From: a virus
DNA: 63,389 nt
Virus record (IMG/VR): IMGVR_UViG_3300045921_000040
Span: 1 to 63,389 of that record
Strand: one strand, 5' to 3'
The position numbers and the translations under genes are program-made. The notes beneath the pieces are model-generated. The model did no database searches. It was not told the DNA's origin and was given only the letters and a program-made list of their open reading frames with translations. This document shows, piece after piece, positions 47,355-56,700 of this stretch (positions within the stretch are counted from its first letter, which is position 1; each line of letters begins with the position of its first letter).

Positions 47355-48899
47355 GTGCAGATCATTGACAACAAGGCGCTCCTACTGGAGCTGGAAGACC
47401 CGTCGCACGTAACGCATGCCGTGAAGAAGAGCATGATAGTAGATGGCGGTAACGGTGTATTGGTGCATTGGGGACACAAGGAAGCCGAAGCGCTCGCTAA
47501 CTTCAGACTAGATGTGCCTTCCCCCATCCTGCGTGACTATAAGTGGACCGGGAAGTTTACTCCTTTCGAGCACCAGAAGAAGACCGCCTCATTTCTGTCT
47601 ATTCGTAGGCGCGCCTTTTGTTTTAACGAGCAAGGGCTTGGGAAAACGGCCAGTGTCATATGGGCAGCCGACTACCTGATGAAGTTAGGGCTGGTTAAGC
47701 GTGTACTTGTGCTGTGCCCGCTTTCCATCATGAATGCCGCTTGGCAGAAAGACCTATTCACCTTTGCCATGCATCGCTCATGCGGAGTAGCTTATGGCAC
47801 TCTTGCACAGCGGAAGAAGGTTATTGCCACCGGCGCTGAGTTCATTATCCTGAACTACGACGGCCTTAACGTAGTCAAGAATGAAATCGTCGCTGGCGGT
47901 TTTGACTTGATTGTCGTCGATGAGGCCAATGCCTACAAGAACGCGCAGACCAAACGCTGGAAAGTGCTCAACCAGATAATCAAAGTTACAGACCCGCGTT
48001 TGTGGATGCTGACTGGCACTCCTGCAGCGCAGTCTCCCGTAGATGCTTACGGTCTGGCGAAGCTTGTCAACCCCGAAGGTTGCCCACGATTTTTCACCGA
48101 GTTCAAGACTGCGGTTATGACCAAGGTTACGACATTCAAGTGGGTACCTAAGTCAAGCGCCTCTGCGTATGTGCACAAAATATTGCAGCCTGCAATTCGG
48201 TTCGAGAAGAAGGATTGTCTCGACCTGCCTGAGGTTACCTACACCGAGCGTGAAGCGCCGCTTACCCCGCAACAGATGAAATATTACAAGCTGCTCAAGG
48301 ACGAGATGCTTATGGAAGTAGCAGGGGAGGAAGTCAGCGCAGTCAATGCCGCCGCCAAGATAAACAAGCTCCTGCAGATTAGCGGAGGTGCAGTCTATAC
48401 GGACACCGGAGAGGTGCTGCAGTTCGACATCAGCAACAGGCTTAATGTCGTATTGGAGGCAATAGAAGAGACTAGCAATAAGGTGCTGGTGTTTGTCCCC
48501 TTCACCCATACCATCGAGCTTCTGCAGGCGAGGCTGGAGAAGGAAGGTATCAGTTGCGGCATCATCAATGGAGCAGTGCCAGCCAACAAGCGCGGCGACA
48601 TTGTGCATAGGTTCCAAACAGCTAAAGACCCTCACGTGCTGTTGATACAGCCTCAGGCTGCCAGCCATGGGCTTACTCTGACAGCTGCGGATACGATTAT
48701 CTGGTATGCGCCGGTAACCTCGGTGGAGACCTACCTACAGGCGAATGCGCGTATCGACCGTCCGGGGCAGAAGAACGCCATGACCATCGTGCATATCAAA
48801 GGTAGTCCAGTGGAGGCGAAGCTGTATAAGATGCTACAGGACAATATCGGCAACCACAACAAGTTGATTGACCTCTATCGAGAGGTGCTCGACGAATAG
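47355..48899 (+). CDS. SNF2/DEAD-type helicase, 514 residues
   Basis: GTG start at 47355. HQKKTASFL (Q-like motif), Walker A FNEQGLGKTASV near residue 92, motif Ia VLCPLSIMNAAW, motif II VVDEANAYKN (DEAN instead of DEAH), motif III LTGTPAAQ, motif V QAASHGLTLTAADTIIW, motif VI NARIDRPGQK. This is the SNF2-like branch of superfamily 2 helicases often found in phage replication modules. The start follows a GAGGGGC leader. Confidence 0.9.
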   Translation: MQIIDNKALLLELEDPSHVTHAVKKSMIVDGGNGVLVHWGHKEAEALANFRLDVPSPILRDYKWTGKFTPFEHQKKTASFLSIRRRAFCFNEQGLGKTASVIWAADYLMKLGLVKRVLVLCPLSIMNAAWQKDLFTFAMHRSCGVAYGTLAQRKKVIATGAEFIILNYDGLNVVKNEIVAGGFDLIVVDEANAYKNAQTKRWKVLNQIIKVTDPRLWMLTGTPAAQSPVDAYGLAKLVNPEGCPRFFTEFKTAVMTKVTTFKWVPKSSASAYVHKILQPAIRFEKKDCLDLPEVTYTEREAPLTPQQMKYYKLLKDEMLMEVAGEEVSAVNAAAKINKLLQISGGAVYTDTGEVLQFDISNRLNVVLEAIEETSNKVLVFVPFTHTIELLQARLEKEGISCGIINGAVPANKRGDIVHRFQTAKDPHVLLIQPQAASHGLTLTAADTIIWYAPVTSVETYLQANARIDRPGQKNAMTIVHIKGSPVEAKLYKMLQDNIGNHNKLIDLYREVLDE

Positions 48900-48902
48900 C
48901 AC

Positions 48903-48931
48903 TTGACACTGTATAAAAATGGGGGTATAAC
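48903..48931 (+). promoter_or_regulatory. Promoter of the SSB/primase unit
   Basis: TTGACA, 17-bp spacer, TATAAC, three bases after the helicase stop. It shares CTTGACACTGTATAA with the promoter at 36745. It drives genes 48957-53666. Confidence 0.85.
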
Positions 48932-48956
48932 CCCATCATCACATGAGGAGCAAACT

Positions 48957-49364
48957 ATGGACCTGACGAATGTACCTGCTGACAAGCTAGTCCGTGTCTA
49001 CCGCAAAATCCGTGCGGCCATGGACGAGAAAGAGGCTGCGCATAAAGAGGAGATGGCTGCGCTCAAGGAGCATCTTGACCTCATCAGCGCCAGAATCCTC
49101 GAAATCTGCAATGAGCAAAATGTGGACAGCTTGCGGACGCCGAATGGCACCGTCATCCGCCGTACCGTCACGCGCTATTGGACGAGTGATTGGCAGGCGA
49201 TGTATGACTTCATTCTAGAGAACCAAGCGCCGCATCTGCTTGAACAGCGCATCCACAGCAGCAACATGAAACAGTATATCGAGGAAAACCCCGACAAGCT
49301 GCCGATTGGGCTTAACGCCGATACCAAGTACGCAATCACTGTTCGCAAACCCACCAACAAGTGA
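48957..49364 (+). CDS. Conserved phage protein, 135 residues
   Basis: ATG 48957 with GAGGAGCAAACT leader. N-terminal coiled coil (VYRKIRAAMDEKEAAHKEEM) then RTPNGTVIRRTVTRYWTSDW and a C-terminal LLEQRIHSSNMKQYIEENPD with PIGLNADTKYAITVRK. This pattern recurs in phage replication modules beside SSB-like genes. Function unknown. Confidence 0.78.
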   Translation: MDLTNVPADKLVRVYRKIRAAMDEKEAAHKEEMAALKEHLDLISARILEICNEQNVDSLRTPNGTVIRRTVTRYWTSDWQAMYDFILENQAPHLLEQRIHSSNMKQYIEENPDKLPIGLNADTKYAITVRKPTNK

Positions 49365-49374
49365 GGACCTACCA

Positions 49375-50349
49375 ATGAGCAACATCGCTATTTTCAAGCA
49401 ACCAGGTGCGGTATCCAATATCCGTCGCCCGCTTTCCGAGCTTACCAAGTCGGTAGCTTCTGGCGCTACCATCAACCGTATCCAGACCAACACCACCGGC
49501 ACGTTTAGGCGACTGGTGAATGGGGAGCGGATTGGTAAGGCTATCAGGGGCGAGTTCAACGCCATCATCGTCGCCATGCTGCCGAAGGTCAGCCGCGTCT
49601 TCTACGCAGATAAGTATGACCCCGATGCCAGCACCCCCCATCTGCCGGATTGTTGGTCGAACGATGGGACTACGCCGGAGACCAATGTCCCCAACCGTCA
49701 GGCAGCTAACTGCGCTACTTGTAAGAACAACATCGACGGCTCCGGTAAGAATGGTAGGGGCAAAGCCTGCCGCTTCCAGCGTCGCGTAGCACTTCTGCTT
49801 GAGGGTGATGTGTCTGGCGATGTCTACCAGTTCAATATCCCCGCCAAATCGCTGTTCGGCAAGGGTAGTGGCAACACTCACCCGTTCGAGAGCTATGTGA
49901 GGTTCTTGGCGGCTAATGGTGAGTCGATTGATTACGTCGTTACCAACATTGCCTATAACCTTGACGCTGACACCATGGAACTTCAGTTCACCCCGGTCCG
50001 TCCGATTACCGATGAAGAATATGAGCTCGTCATGGCTGTGCAGGCTAACCCTGCTACGCAGCGCCTTACTCAGTTGACCGTATCGGAGGCTGATGGCGCT
50101 GTTGCGAGCAAACCGAGCTCTGTGGTCATCGAGCAGGAAGAGCCGAAAGAAGCTCCTGCACCCAAGAAGGCCAAGTCCGCCCCCAAAAAGCCCGCGTGGT
50201 TAGATGACGAGGAGGAAGACGAGGAGGTTGACGAGCCCGTTGTCGTCAAGAAAGCGCCCGCCAAGCAAGCAGCGGTGCGCACTCCGAAGAGCGATTTGGC
50301 TGCGACCCTCGCCGCTTGGGCCGATGAGGACGAGGATGGGGACGACTAA
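49375..50349 (+). CDS. Single-stranded DNA-binding-like protein, 324 residues
   Basis: ATG 49375 (MSNIAIFKQPGAVSNIRRPL). The middle has four Cys in a zinc-binding order (PDCWSNDG, NCATCKNN, ACRFQRR) and an OB-like beta segment. The C-terminus is Lys/Pro/Ala-rich linker and a very acidic tail (WADEDEDGDD), as in SSB proteins where the tail recruits partners. Located between the conserved 135-residue gene and primase. Call based on layout, not alignment. Confidence 0.75.
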   Translation: MSNIAIFKQPGAVSNIRRPLSELTKSVASGATINRIQTNTTGTFRRLVNGERIGKAIRGEFNAIIVAMLPKVSRVFYADKYDPDASTPHLPDCWSNDGTTPETNVPNRQAANCATCKNNIDGSGKNGRGKACRFQRRVALLLEGDVSGDVYQFNIPAKSLFGKGSGNTHPFESYVRFLAANGESIDYVVTNIAYNLDADTMELQFTPVRPITDEEYELVMAVQANPATQRLTQLTVSEADGAVASKPSSVVIEQEEPKEAPAPKKAKSAPKKPAWLDDEEEDEEVDEPVVVKKAPAKQAAVRTPKSDLAATLAAWADEDEDGDD

Positions 50350-50591
50350 TGAGCCGTGGATATAGCCTGCGCATTCGTGACTTGAACGCGAAAGCAGATA
50401 AGCGCAAGCTAGGCGTCCGCCTTGGCCGAATGTGCATCAAGAAGGGTGTGCCGGTCTTGGTTATCGCTAAGCGTATGGGCGTGACACGAGCTACGGTATA
50501 TAACTGGTTCTGCGGGGCTTCGTCCCCGCAGGCTAGCCTCACTTCTCGTATCGAAGCCTATATCGCCGAGCTGGAAAGCACGGCTGACTGA
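50349..50591 (+). CDS. HTH DNA-binding protein, 80 residues
   Basis: ATG 50349, TAATG overlap. A clear helix-turn-helix in VLVIAKRMGVTRATVYNWFC (about residues 36-55) of XRE type, with a basic N-terminus. It may control the replication genes or help initiate replication. Confidence 0.82.
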   Translation: MSRGYSLRIRDLNAKADKRKLGVRLGRMCIKKGVPVLVIAKRMGVTRATVYNWFCGASSPQASLTSRIEAYIAELESTAD

Positions 50592-50656
50592 CCTAGCCAG
50601 CTAGATAGAGACGTAGAGGGGTGCTGCTGGCACCCCCATTGGGTGGTGTCTACGGC

Positions 50657-53482
50657 ATGGATGATTTTGACCTTTTGACAACAGTGCAGCCAGAGCAAGG
50701 CTGGTACGCTGTTGTCGGCATACAAGGAGACCAGCGGCGACAGGAGATTGTAGAGACACGGGAAGAGTTCGACCACTTCGTAGAGCTCTTCAAACGCCGC
50801 AAGTGGAACGTGTTCTATGGGGTCGCCAAGCTCAGCGGGGAACTAGACACAGACGGGAAGCGGCACCGGAGGAAGCAAGATGTCGTCGCGCTCAAGGCTT
50901 TCTGGGTCGATATCGACTGTGGGGCTGGCAAAAGCTATCCTACACAAAACGATGGCGCTGCTGCACTGCACGAGTTCTGTAGTAACGTAGGGCTGGCTAG
51001 GCCCTTCATTATTAATTCCGGCAGTGGACTTCACGCATACTGGCCGCTCAAAGAGGCGGTAACCCGCGAAGAGTGGGAGCCGGTAGCCAAGCGGCTTAAA
51101 GAGGTCTGTGCGTTTCAGGGACTGCACGTAGATAACAGCTGCTTTGAAGTGGCTCGTATCCTGCGAGTACCCGGCACCTTCAATTACAAGGGCAATGAAC
51201 CGCTTCCGGTAAGCGTTGCTGCCATAGGCAAGGTCACCACACTGGAGGCCATGCGCGAAGCCCTTGGGGTAAAAGAGTGCTCTACCTTCCCGTTCAAGCG
51301 CTCGGGGCGCCCGCTTAGCGCGTTAGCGCAGCAGATACAGAACAGCATAGAGAACGAGTTCTCACGCATACTAGAGAAAGGAGAAAGAGGCTGTAGACAG
51401 CTTATGGCAGCCTACGAAGAGAGGGAGCACCTCTCCGAACCGCGTTGGTTCGATGCCTTGTCCATTGCCAAGTTCTGCAAGGACAGGGATACGGCTATAC
51501 ACAAGTTATCCGCAGGCCATCCTGACTATGACCCTAATACCACCGAGCAAAAAATCCAGCATATACTGGGGCCTCATAGCTGCGAGCAGTTCGAGAACAA
51601 CAACCCCGGCGGATGTGCTGGATGTCCGCATGCGGGTAAAATCAAGTCTCCTATTGTCCTAGGTAGCGTTGTTGTTGAAGCTCCGAAGAACGACGCCATC
51701 ACCGAGGTAGACGAGTTTGGCAGGGAAATCCGCTACAATGTCCCCGAGTACCCTTTTCCCTATTTCCGCCATGAGAGCGGGGGCGTGTGGCGCAAGTCGG
51801 AAGTAGAAGAGGAAAAACCTACACTAATTTATCCCTACGACCTCTATGTGGTTAAGCGTATGCGTGACCCGAACGAGGGCGGCGCAATACTTATTCGCTC
51901 ACATACACCCAAGGACGGCGTTGAGGAGTTCACGATAACCAACGCTAAACTTGCTGACCCCATAGAGGTGCGCAAAGAACTTGCGCGTAGGGATATTCTA
52001 CTGAACAAGAAGAATTTCGACTTGCTTGTAGACTACATTATCCGCTCCGCTCAGGAGCTCAGACATATCAGGAGGGCAGAAAAGATGCGCACCCAGTTTG
52101 GATGGGCAGACGGGGACAGCAAGTTCATCGTAGGTGACCGCGAGATTGGTGTAGAAGGCACATTCCACAGCCCACCGTCATCGGTTACACGCGCACTGAC
52201 CGACTATATGCACCCTGCAGGCACACTGGAGAAGTGGAAAGAGGTGTTCGCCCTCTATGGGCGCAAGGGGTTGGAGAGCGCAGCGTTTGCGGCTGGTACC
52301 GCCTTCGGCGCCCCTTTGCTCAAGTTCTCCGGCCAGCGGGGCGCAATCATTAACCTAGTTAGCTCCCACTCCGGCACGGGTAAGACTACCGCCCTGTATA
52401 TGTGCAACAGCGTGTGGGGGCATCCCGAGCGGCTATGCGCTAAGAAGGACGACACCTTCAACTCGAAGGTGTTTAAGATTGGCGTATTCAATAACCTACC
52501 TATCACATTCGACGAGATGTCGAACACCGAGCCAAGGCAGCTCAGCGAGCTGGTGTATCTCATGACGCAAGGCACCGGGAAGGACCGTATGAAGGCGAGC
52601 AGCAACGAGCTGCGCCTGAACCTCACGACGTGGCAAACAATCGCACTATGCTCGTCCAACCACTCCTTCTACGAGAAACTGGAGTCCATCAAGGAGACCC
52701 CGCAAGGCGAGATGATGCGCATCATCGAGTATCCTTTCCCCTATAGTGACGCAATCGACACAGAACTCGGCAAGGAGATGTTCGACCATCAGCTGATGGA
52801 AAACTACGGGCATGCAGGGGACATCTACGCCCGCTTCCTTATAGAGCACTACGAAGAGGTGAAGGACGCATACCTAACTGTGCAGGCTATGGTGGACAGG
52901 GACCTCAAACTCACGCAGCGGGAGCGCTTCTGGTCTGCTGTCATCGCGGCAAACATCACGGGCCTGCGCATCGCCAAGCGGTTGGAGCTTATCAATTGGA
53001 ACATAGCCCGCATCTACGATTGGGCCTGCAAGATGATTGACGAGCTCCGCAACACCACAGTGCCGCCAATCGACGTAGACGAGAACATCATCGGGCATTT
53101 CCTGCTCAGCCGGATAGACCACATTCTTGTCGTCAATGACTCCGTAGACAAGCGCACCAAGCTGCAGACAGTCCCGCTCATGGAGCCAAAGCAGGAAGTG
53201 ATGGTGAGGTATGAGCCTGACACAGAGAAGGTCTTCATCGCCATCCCCGCCTTCCGGCAATACTGCAGCCAGCGCAATATCGGCTACAACGAGACCACCA
53301 AGAAGCTTAAAGCCAAAGGCATCCTCGTTGGTACTGGCAACAAGGCCATGACCAAGGGGATGAAGATTAACATCCCGCCAGTACGCGCCATGGAGCTGGA
53401 TGCTACTCATAGCGACTTGTCCACGCTCATAGACATAGCGCAGAACGCAGAGAGCAAAAGCGATGAAGGTAGCGGGAGTTAG
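50657..53482 (+). CDS. Primase-polymerase / DUF927 helicase fusion, 941 residues
   Basis: The ATG at 50657 (MDDFDLLTTVQPEQGWYAVV) has no strong ribosome site. AEP-type primase: FWVDIDCGAGKSY (DxD) near residue 85, NSGSGLHAYWPL, and RILRVPGTFNYKG. A Zn-binding GGCAGCPHAG lies near residue 328. The helicase half (DUF927-like) has Walker A SSHSGTGKTTALY near residue 572, PITFDEMSN and ALCSSNHSFY. It probably primes and unwinds for PolA. Large size matches primase-helicase fusions. Confidence 0.88.
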   Translation: MDDFDLLTTVQPEQGWYAVVGIQGDQRRQEIVETREEFDHFVELFKRRKWNVFYGVAKLSGELDTDGKRHRRKQDVVALKAFWVDIDCGAGKSYPTQNDGAAALHEFCSNVGLARPFIINSGSGLHAYWPLKEAVTREEWEPVAKRLKEVCAFQGLHVDNSCFEVARILRVPGTFNYKGNEPLPVSVAAIGKVTTLEAMREALGVKECSTFPFKRSGRPLSALAQQIQNSIENEFSRILEKGERGCRQLMAAYEEREHLSEPRWFDALSIAKFCKDRDTAIHKLSAGHPDYDPNTTEQKIQHILGPHSCEQFENNNPGGCAGCPHAGKIKSPIVLGSVVVEAPKNDAITEVDEFGREIRYNVPEYPFPYFRHESGGVWRKSEVEEEKPTLIYPYDLYVVKRMRDPNEGGAILIRSHTPKDGVEEFTITNAKLADPIEVRKELARRDILLNKKNFDLLVDYIIRSAQELRHIRRAEKMRTQFGWADGDSKFIVGDREIGVEGTFHSPPSSVTRALTDYMHPAGTLEKWKEVFALYGRKGLESAAFAAGTAFGAPLLKFSGQRGAIINLVSSHSGTGKTTALYMCNSVWGHPERLCAKKDDTFNSKVFKIGVFNNLPITFDEMSNTEPRQLSELVYLMTQGTGKDRMKASSNELRLNLTTWQTIALCSSNHSFYEKLESIKETPQGEMMRIIEYPFPYSDAIDTELGKEMFDHQLMENYGHAGDIYARFLIEHYEEVKDAYLTVQAMVDRDLKLTQRERFWSAVIAANITGLRIAKRLELINWNIARIYDWACKMIDELRNTTVPPIDVDENIIGHFLLSRIDHILVVNDSVDKRTKLQTVPLMEPKQEVMVRYEPDTEKVFIAIPAFRQYCSQRNIGYNETTKKLKAKGILVGTGNKAMTKGMKINIPPVRAMELDATHSDLSTLIDIAQNAESKSDEGSGS

Positions 53483-53666
53483 CTACGACATTAATTGGAA
53501 AGCCTTTACCAAGGGTAAGTCTATAACCTTCGTCTGTCTCGATCCAGACAAGGCGTGGCAGGAAGACATTCGCCCAGTCATGCGCAGGCTTAAGCTAGAT
53601 GTAGTCCACAAAGGGGTAGTAGACGAAAAAACTGGAATTAGGGGTTTACGCGTCTGGAGATTGTGA
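53463..53666 (+). CDS. Small protein at the end of the early block, 67 residues
   Basis: ATG 53463 overlaps the primase end by 20 bases. Beta/alpha mix, with GVSYDINWKAFTKGKSITFV and RLKLDVVHKGVVDEKTGIRG. Good packing and terminator behind support a real gene. Not recognised. Confidence 0.72.
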   Translation: MKVAGVSYDINWKAFTKGKSITFVCLDPDKAWQEDIRPVMRRLKLDVVHKGVVDEKTGIRGLRVWRL

Positions 53667-53677
53667 CTATAAGGGTG

Positions 53678-53742
53678 CCGAGAGTTTGCTCCTCTCGGTT
53701 GCACTACCCTACCCCCGCTGGCCCACCCCAGCGGGGGTTTTT
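53678..53742 (+). terminator. Double hairpin terminator at the convergence point
   Basis: First hairpin CCGAGAG/CTCTCGG (53678-53698). Second, strong: CCCCCGCTGG (53712-53721) with CCAGCGGGGG (53728-53737) and TTTTT (53738-53742). It ends rightward transcription just before the stop codon of the leftward giant gene. Confidence 0.92.
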
Positions 53743-56700
53743 CTATTTCGGCCTGAACATTTCCTGCGAGCGCAGGATACGTTCTGCATCCTTCTTGTTA
53801 ATCTCCCTACCTTCCAAAGTGCGAGAGCTACGCTCGTCGCGGCTGGTGAGCGACCTAAGAATGCTTTCCTCTGTGATGAGGAACCTCTCGTTCGGGTAAG
53901 TCCGGTTAAACGGTATGACAACCTCCTTGATATACTCGCGGAAGTCCTCCACAGTGCGGAACTCCCCATCGCGTCGCTTCTGAGCGATCTCGTCGAGAAT
54001 CTCTTTCTTCTCTTGCTCAATACGCTTTTCGTTCTTGAGTGCTGTAATGTAGTAGTCTTGCCACTTCGCAAGGCGAAGAGAACGTGCACCGACAATAGAG
54101 CGGAACGTATCCGATTCCGTAATATGCTCTTTGGGGATGATGGTATCCCCCTTGCGGTTGAGCACGCCTTCGGTCGAGTTGTAGTATGCATTTACCCATG
54201 AGCGGAAGAACGCCGGGGAAATCTTCTTGAGCGCTTCGCGCGTGTTGCCATCCATGAAGTCGTCGATACCGCGCATAATCTGAGACGCGGTGCTGAACCC
54301 GGCGACGTTAGCGATGAGAGCGGCAATCGTCGTACTTTCAAGGTTATCACCCGCAATAGGTTCACGATACCACATCTTGACCAGGTCCATGGTCGTGGTG
54401 CTGGAGATTTCGGTATCAGTGAGAACTCCAAGAGGACCATCAATCAGTATATTGGCCAGAGTGCTCTGACCGCGCTCGTCAACACCAAGGTAGTTCGACA
54501 ACCAACGCCGGAAGGCGATGTCCGCGTCATAGACAGTGGCTGCATCCTCCTGCATCATCTTGAGGACGTCGTCGTCATCATCCGGGTCTGGACCAAACGC
54601 ATAAGCCAGCGCTTCGACCATGATAGTGTAGAGCGGAAGTCCGGCAATGCCGCCCAAGAGCCCAGCCATCATAAGGACACCGGAGAGCTCCTTGAGTGCA
54701 CCTGCTACCTCAGCAGTGTCCTGCTTGGACAGTTTACCTCTACCAGTAGCTTGCCGTGCCACACCCCGCAGCGGAGCCGCGATAATATCGCGGAACGCAC
54801 CAACCATGAATTTGGTCTGCAGAATGGGGTGCATCTTGAACAGGAAGAAGCCACGAGACAGCTCACCCTTCGTGAGGCTGGGGCGCTCCCAGTTAGCAAA
54901 GTTGCCAATGGTATCGTCCACAATCTCCATAGCCTTGAACAGCGCCTGCCGTCGCCCACGCTCAACGAAGTCCTTATCGCTTTCCCCCTCATCCGGCTTG
55001 TTATTCTTGCGGAACTTGTTGAGCTCCAACTCAAATGCCATGTAGAAAGTAGCCTGACGCGAGATGTTTTCTGTCCCCGTGAACATGAAGGTCATGGCCT
55101 TGAGCGTGTTCGCTGTGATGTCATTGGCTTTAGCCAACACACCAGATTGAGGCATGAGCGTATTCGCCCGCTCATTCTGAGCAATAGTCTCAGCTGTAGT
55201 AACGAGGACACCACGCTCCATTGCGGCCTTCTTTGCCCACTGCAGGTCTGCGCTATTCTTGACAAAGCGCGATGCGTTAACGCTCGGCATTATCGCGTCG
55301 ATGTAATCACCAAAACTCGCGTTGGTGCGCTCGATCTGCACCCTCCCGAGGCTATCCCACATCTGCATATACTTCAGCCACATGCGGGTGCCTTCAGTGT
55401 AGCCATACTCGCGCCAGAACCTCGGCACGACCCGCATAGGGATGTTCGCGAAGTTGGTCAGCGCAGTCTTGGCTGATGTCAGGAAATACAGAAAGGACAC
55501 GCGGTTAAGCACGTTGATAGATGCGGCCAAAGAGCCCGGAGGGGGAGGATTGATCTCCTGCTCCGCACGCTCCTCAAGTTCACGTGCAAAGTCGTAAAGC
55601 ATAACGGCTTCTGCATCAGGCCGCTCAGGGTCGTTGATGACATCCTTCATGGCCGAGACAGCCGTGCGAATCCTACCGGCAAAAGCCAGTTTGGTCAGTT
55701 CGTTGGCGTTGGTGACGACTTGCTTGTTGAAGTCATCCACCACGTTAAGGGAGAAGCCAGCGATCTCCTTCGCGTGCAGGAACCGACGGCGTGTAGAGCG
55801 CTCAGGAGTGGTCATGAGATATGTCTGGAATATGCCGTCGAGCAATTCGTCGATATTTGCTGAACCACGTTCCTTAGCTTGATCCCTGGCTTTGTTCACG
55901 AGGTCAAACACCCGCTTCATGAGTGCGTCCTCGCTCTTGATAACTTCCTGCAGGTCGGCGATGTCGTTACCACTACGGAACACAGTACGGTCGTTAGGAT
56001 CGACGCCCAACTGCTTAGCTAGCATGCGCTTGGCCTTGGCCAGATCGCGCGCGCTTTCGAACGTATAGAAAGCTTCTTCGCGCCGCTGCTTGGCGTCCTC
56101 GGAGACACGCAACCAGTACTTCCCCGTACGCATCATGGGGAAGTAGTCCTTGGGGAACAGGTCAGGGTCCAAATCCCAGAACAGGTCGCCGCTTTTCTTG
56201 CGCTCTTCGGCATCATTTGCCTCACGCATGAGCTCTGCCCGCAATTCGCGGATACGCTTTTTCTGTTCGCTGTCTAGATTCGGCTCAGTTTCGAGACGCT
56301 CGTCAAGAAGTGCGAGACGCGCTTCGAATACGTCCTTATGGTAGTCACGCTCGGCCTTGTACAGCTCCAGACCGCCATTCTGCTTGGCTAGTCTCTCCTT
56401 GGCAGCGTATGTATCTCTTACCGCCTGCACCCTACCGGCAAGTTGCCTGACCTTGAGTTCGGTTCTGGCCTTGTTGATAGCTGTGCCCCTAAGGGCCGCA
56501 AGTTTGCCTTGCACGGGGGCAGACAGGTCAACCTTATCCTTGAATACACTCGTAGTGTCAGATGGCTTGCGCACTTCTGCCTTGATCTCGTCGATAAGCT
56601 TACGCGCCATAGCCTTGTCGTTTGAGTTATTGATTAGAGCATCTTCAATCGCTTTAATATCCTCGCCACCTTTAAGTGCTTCCTCGACTGTCTCAAACGC

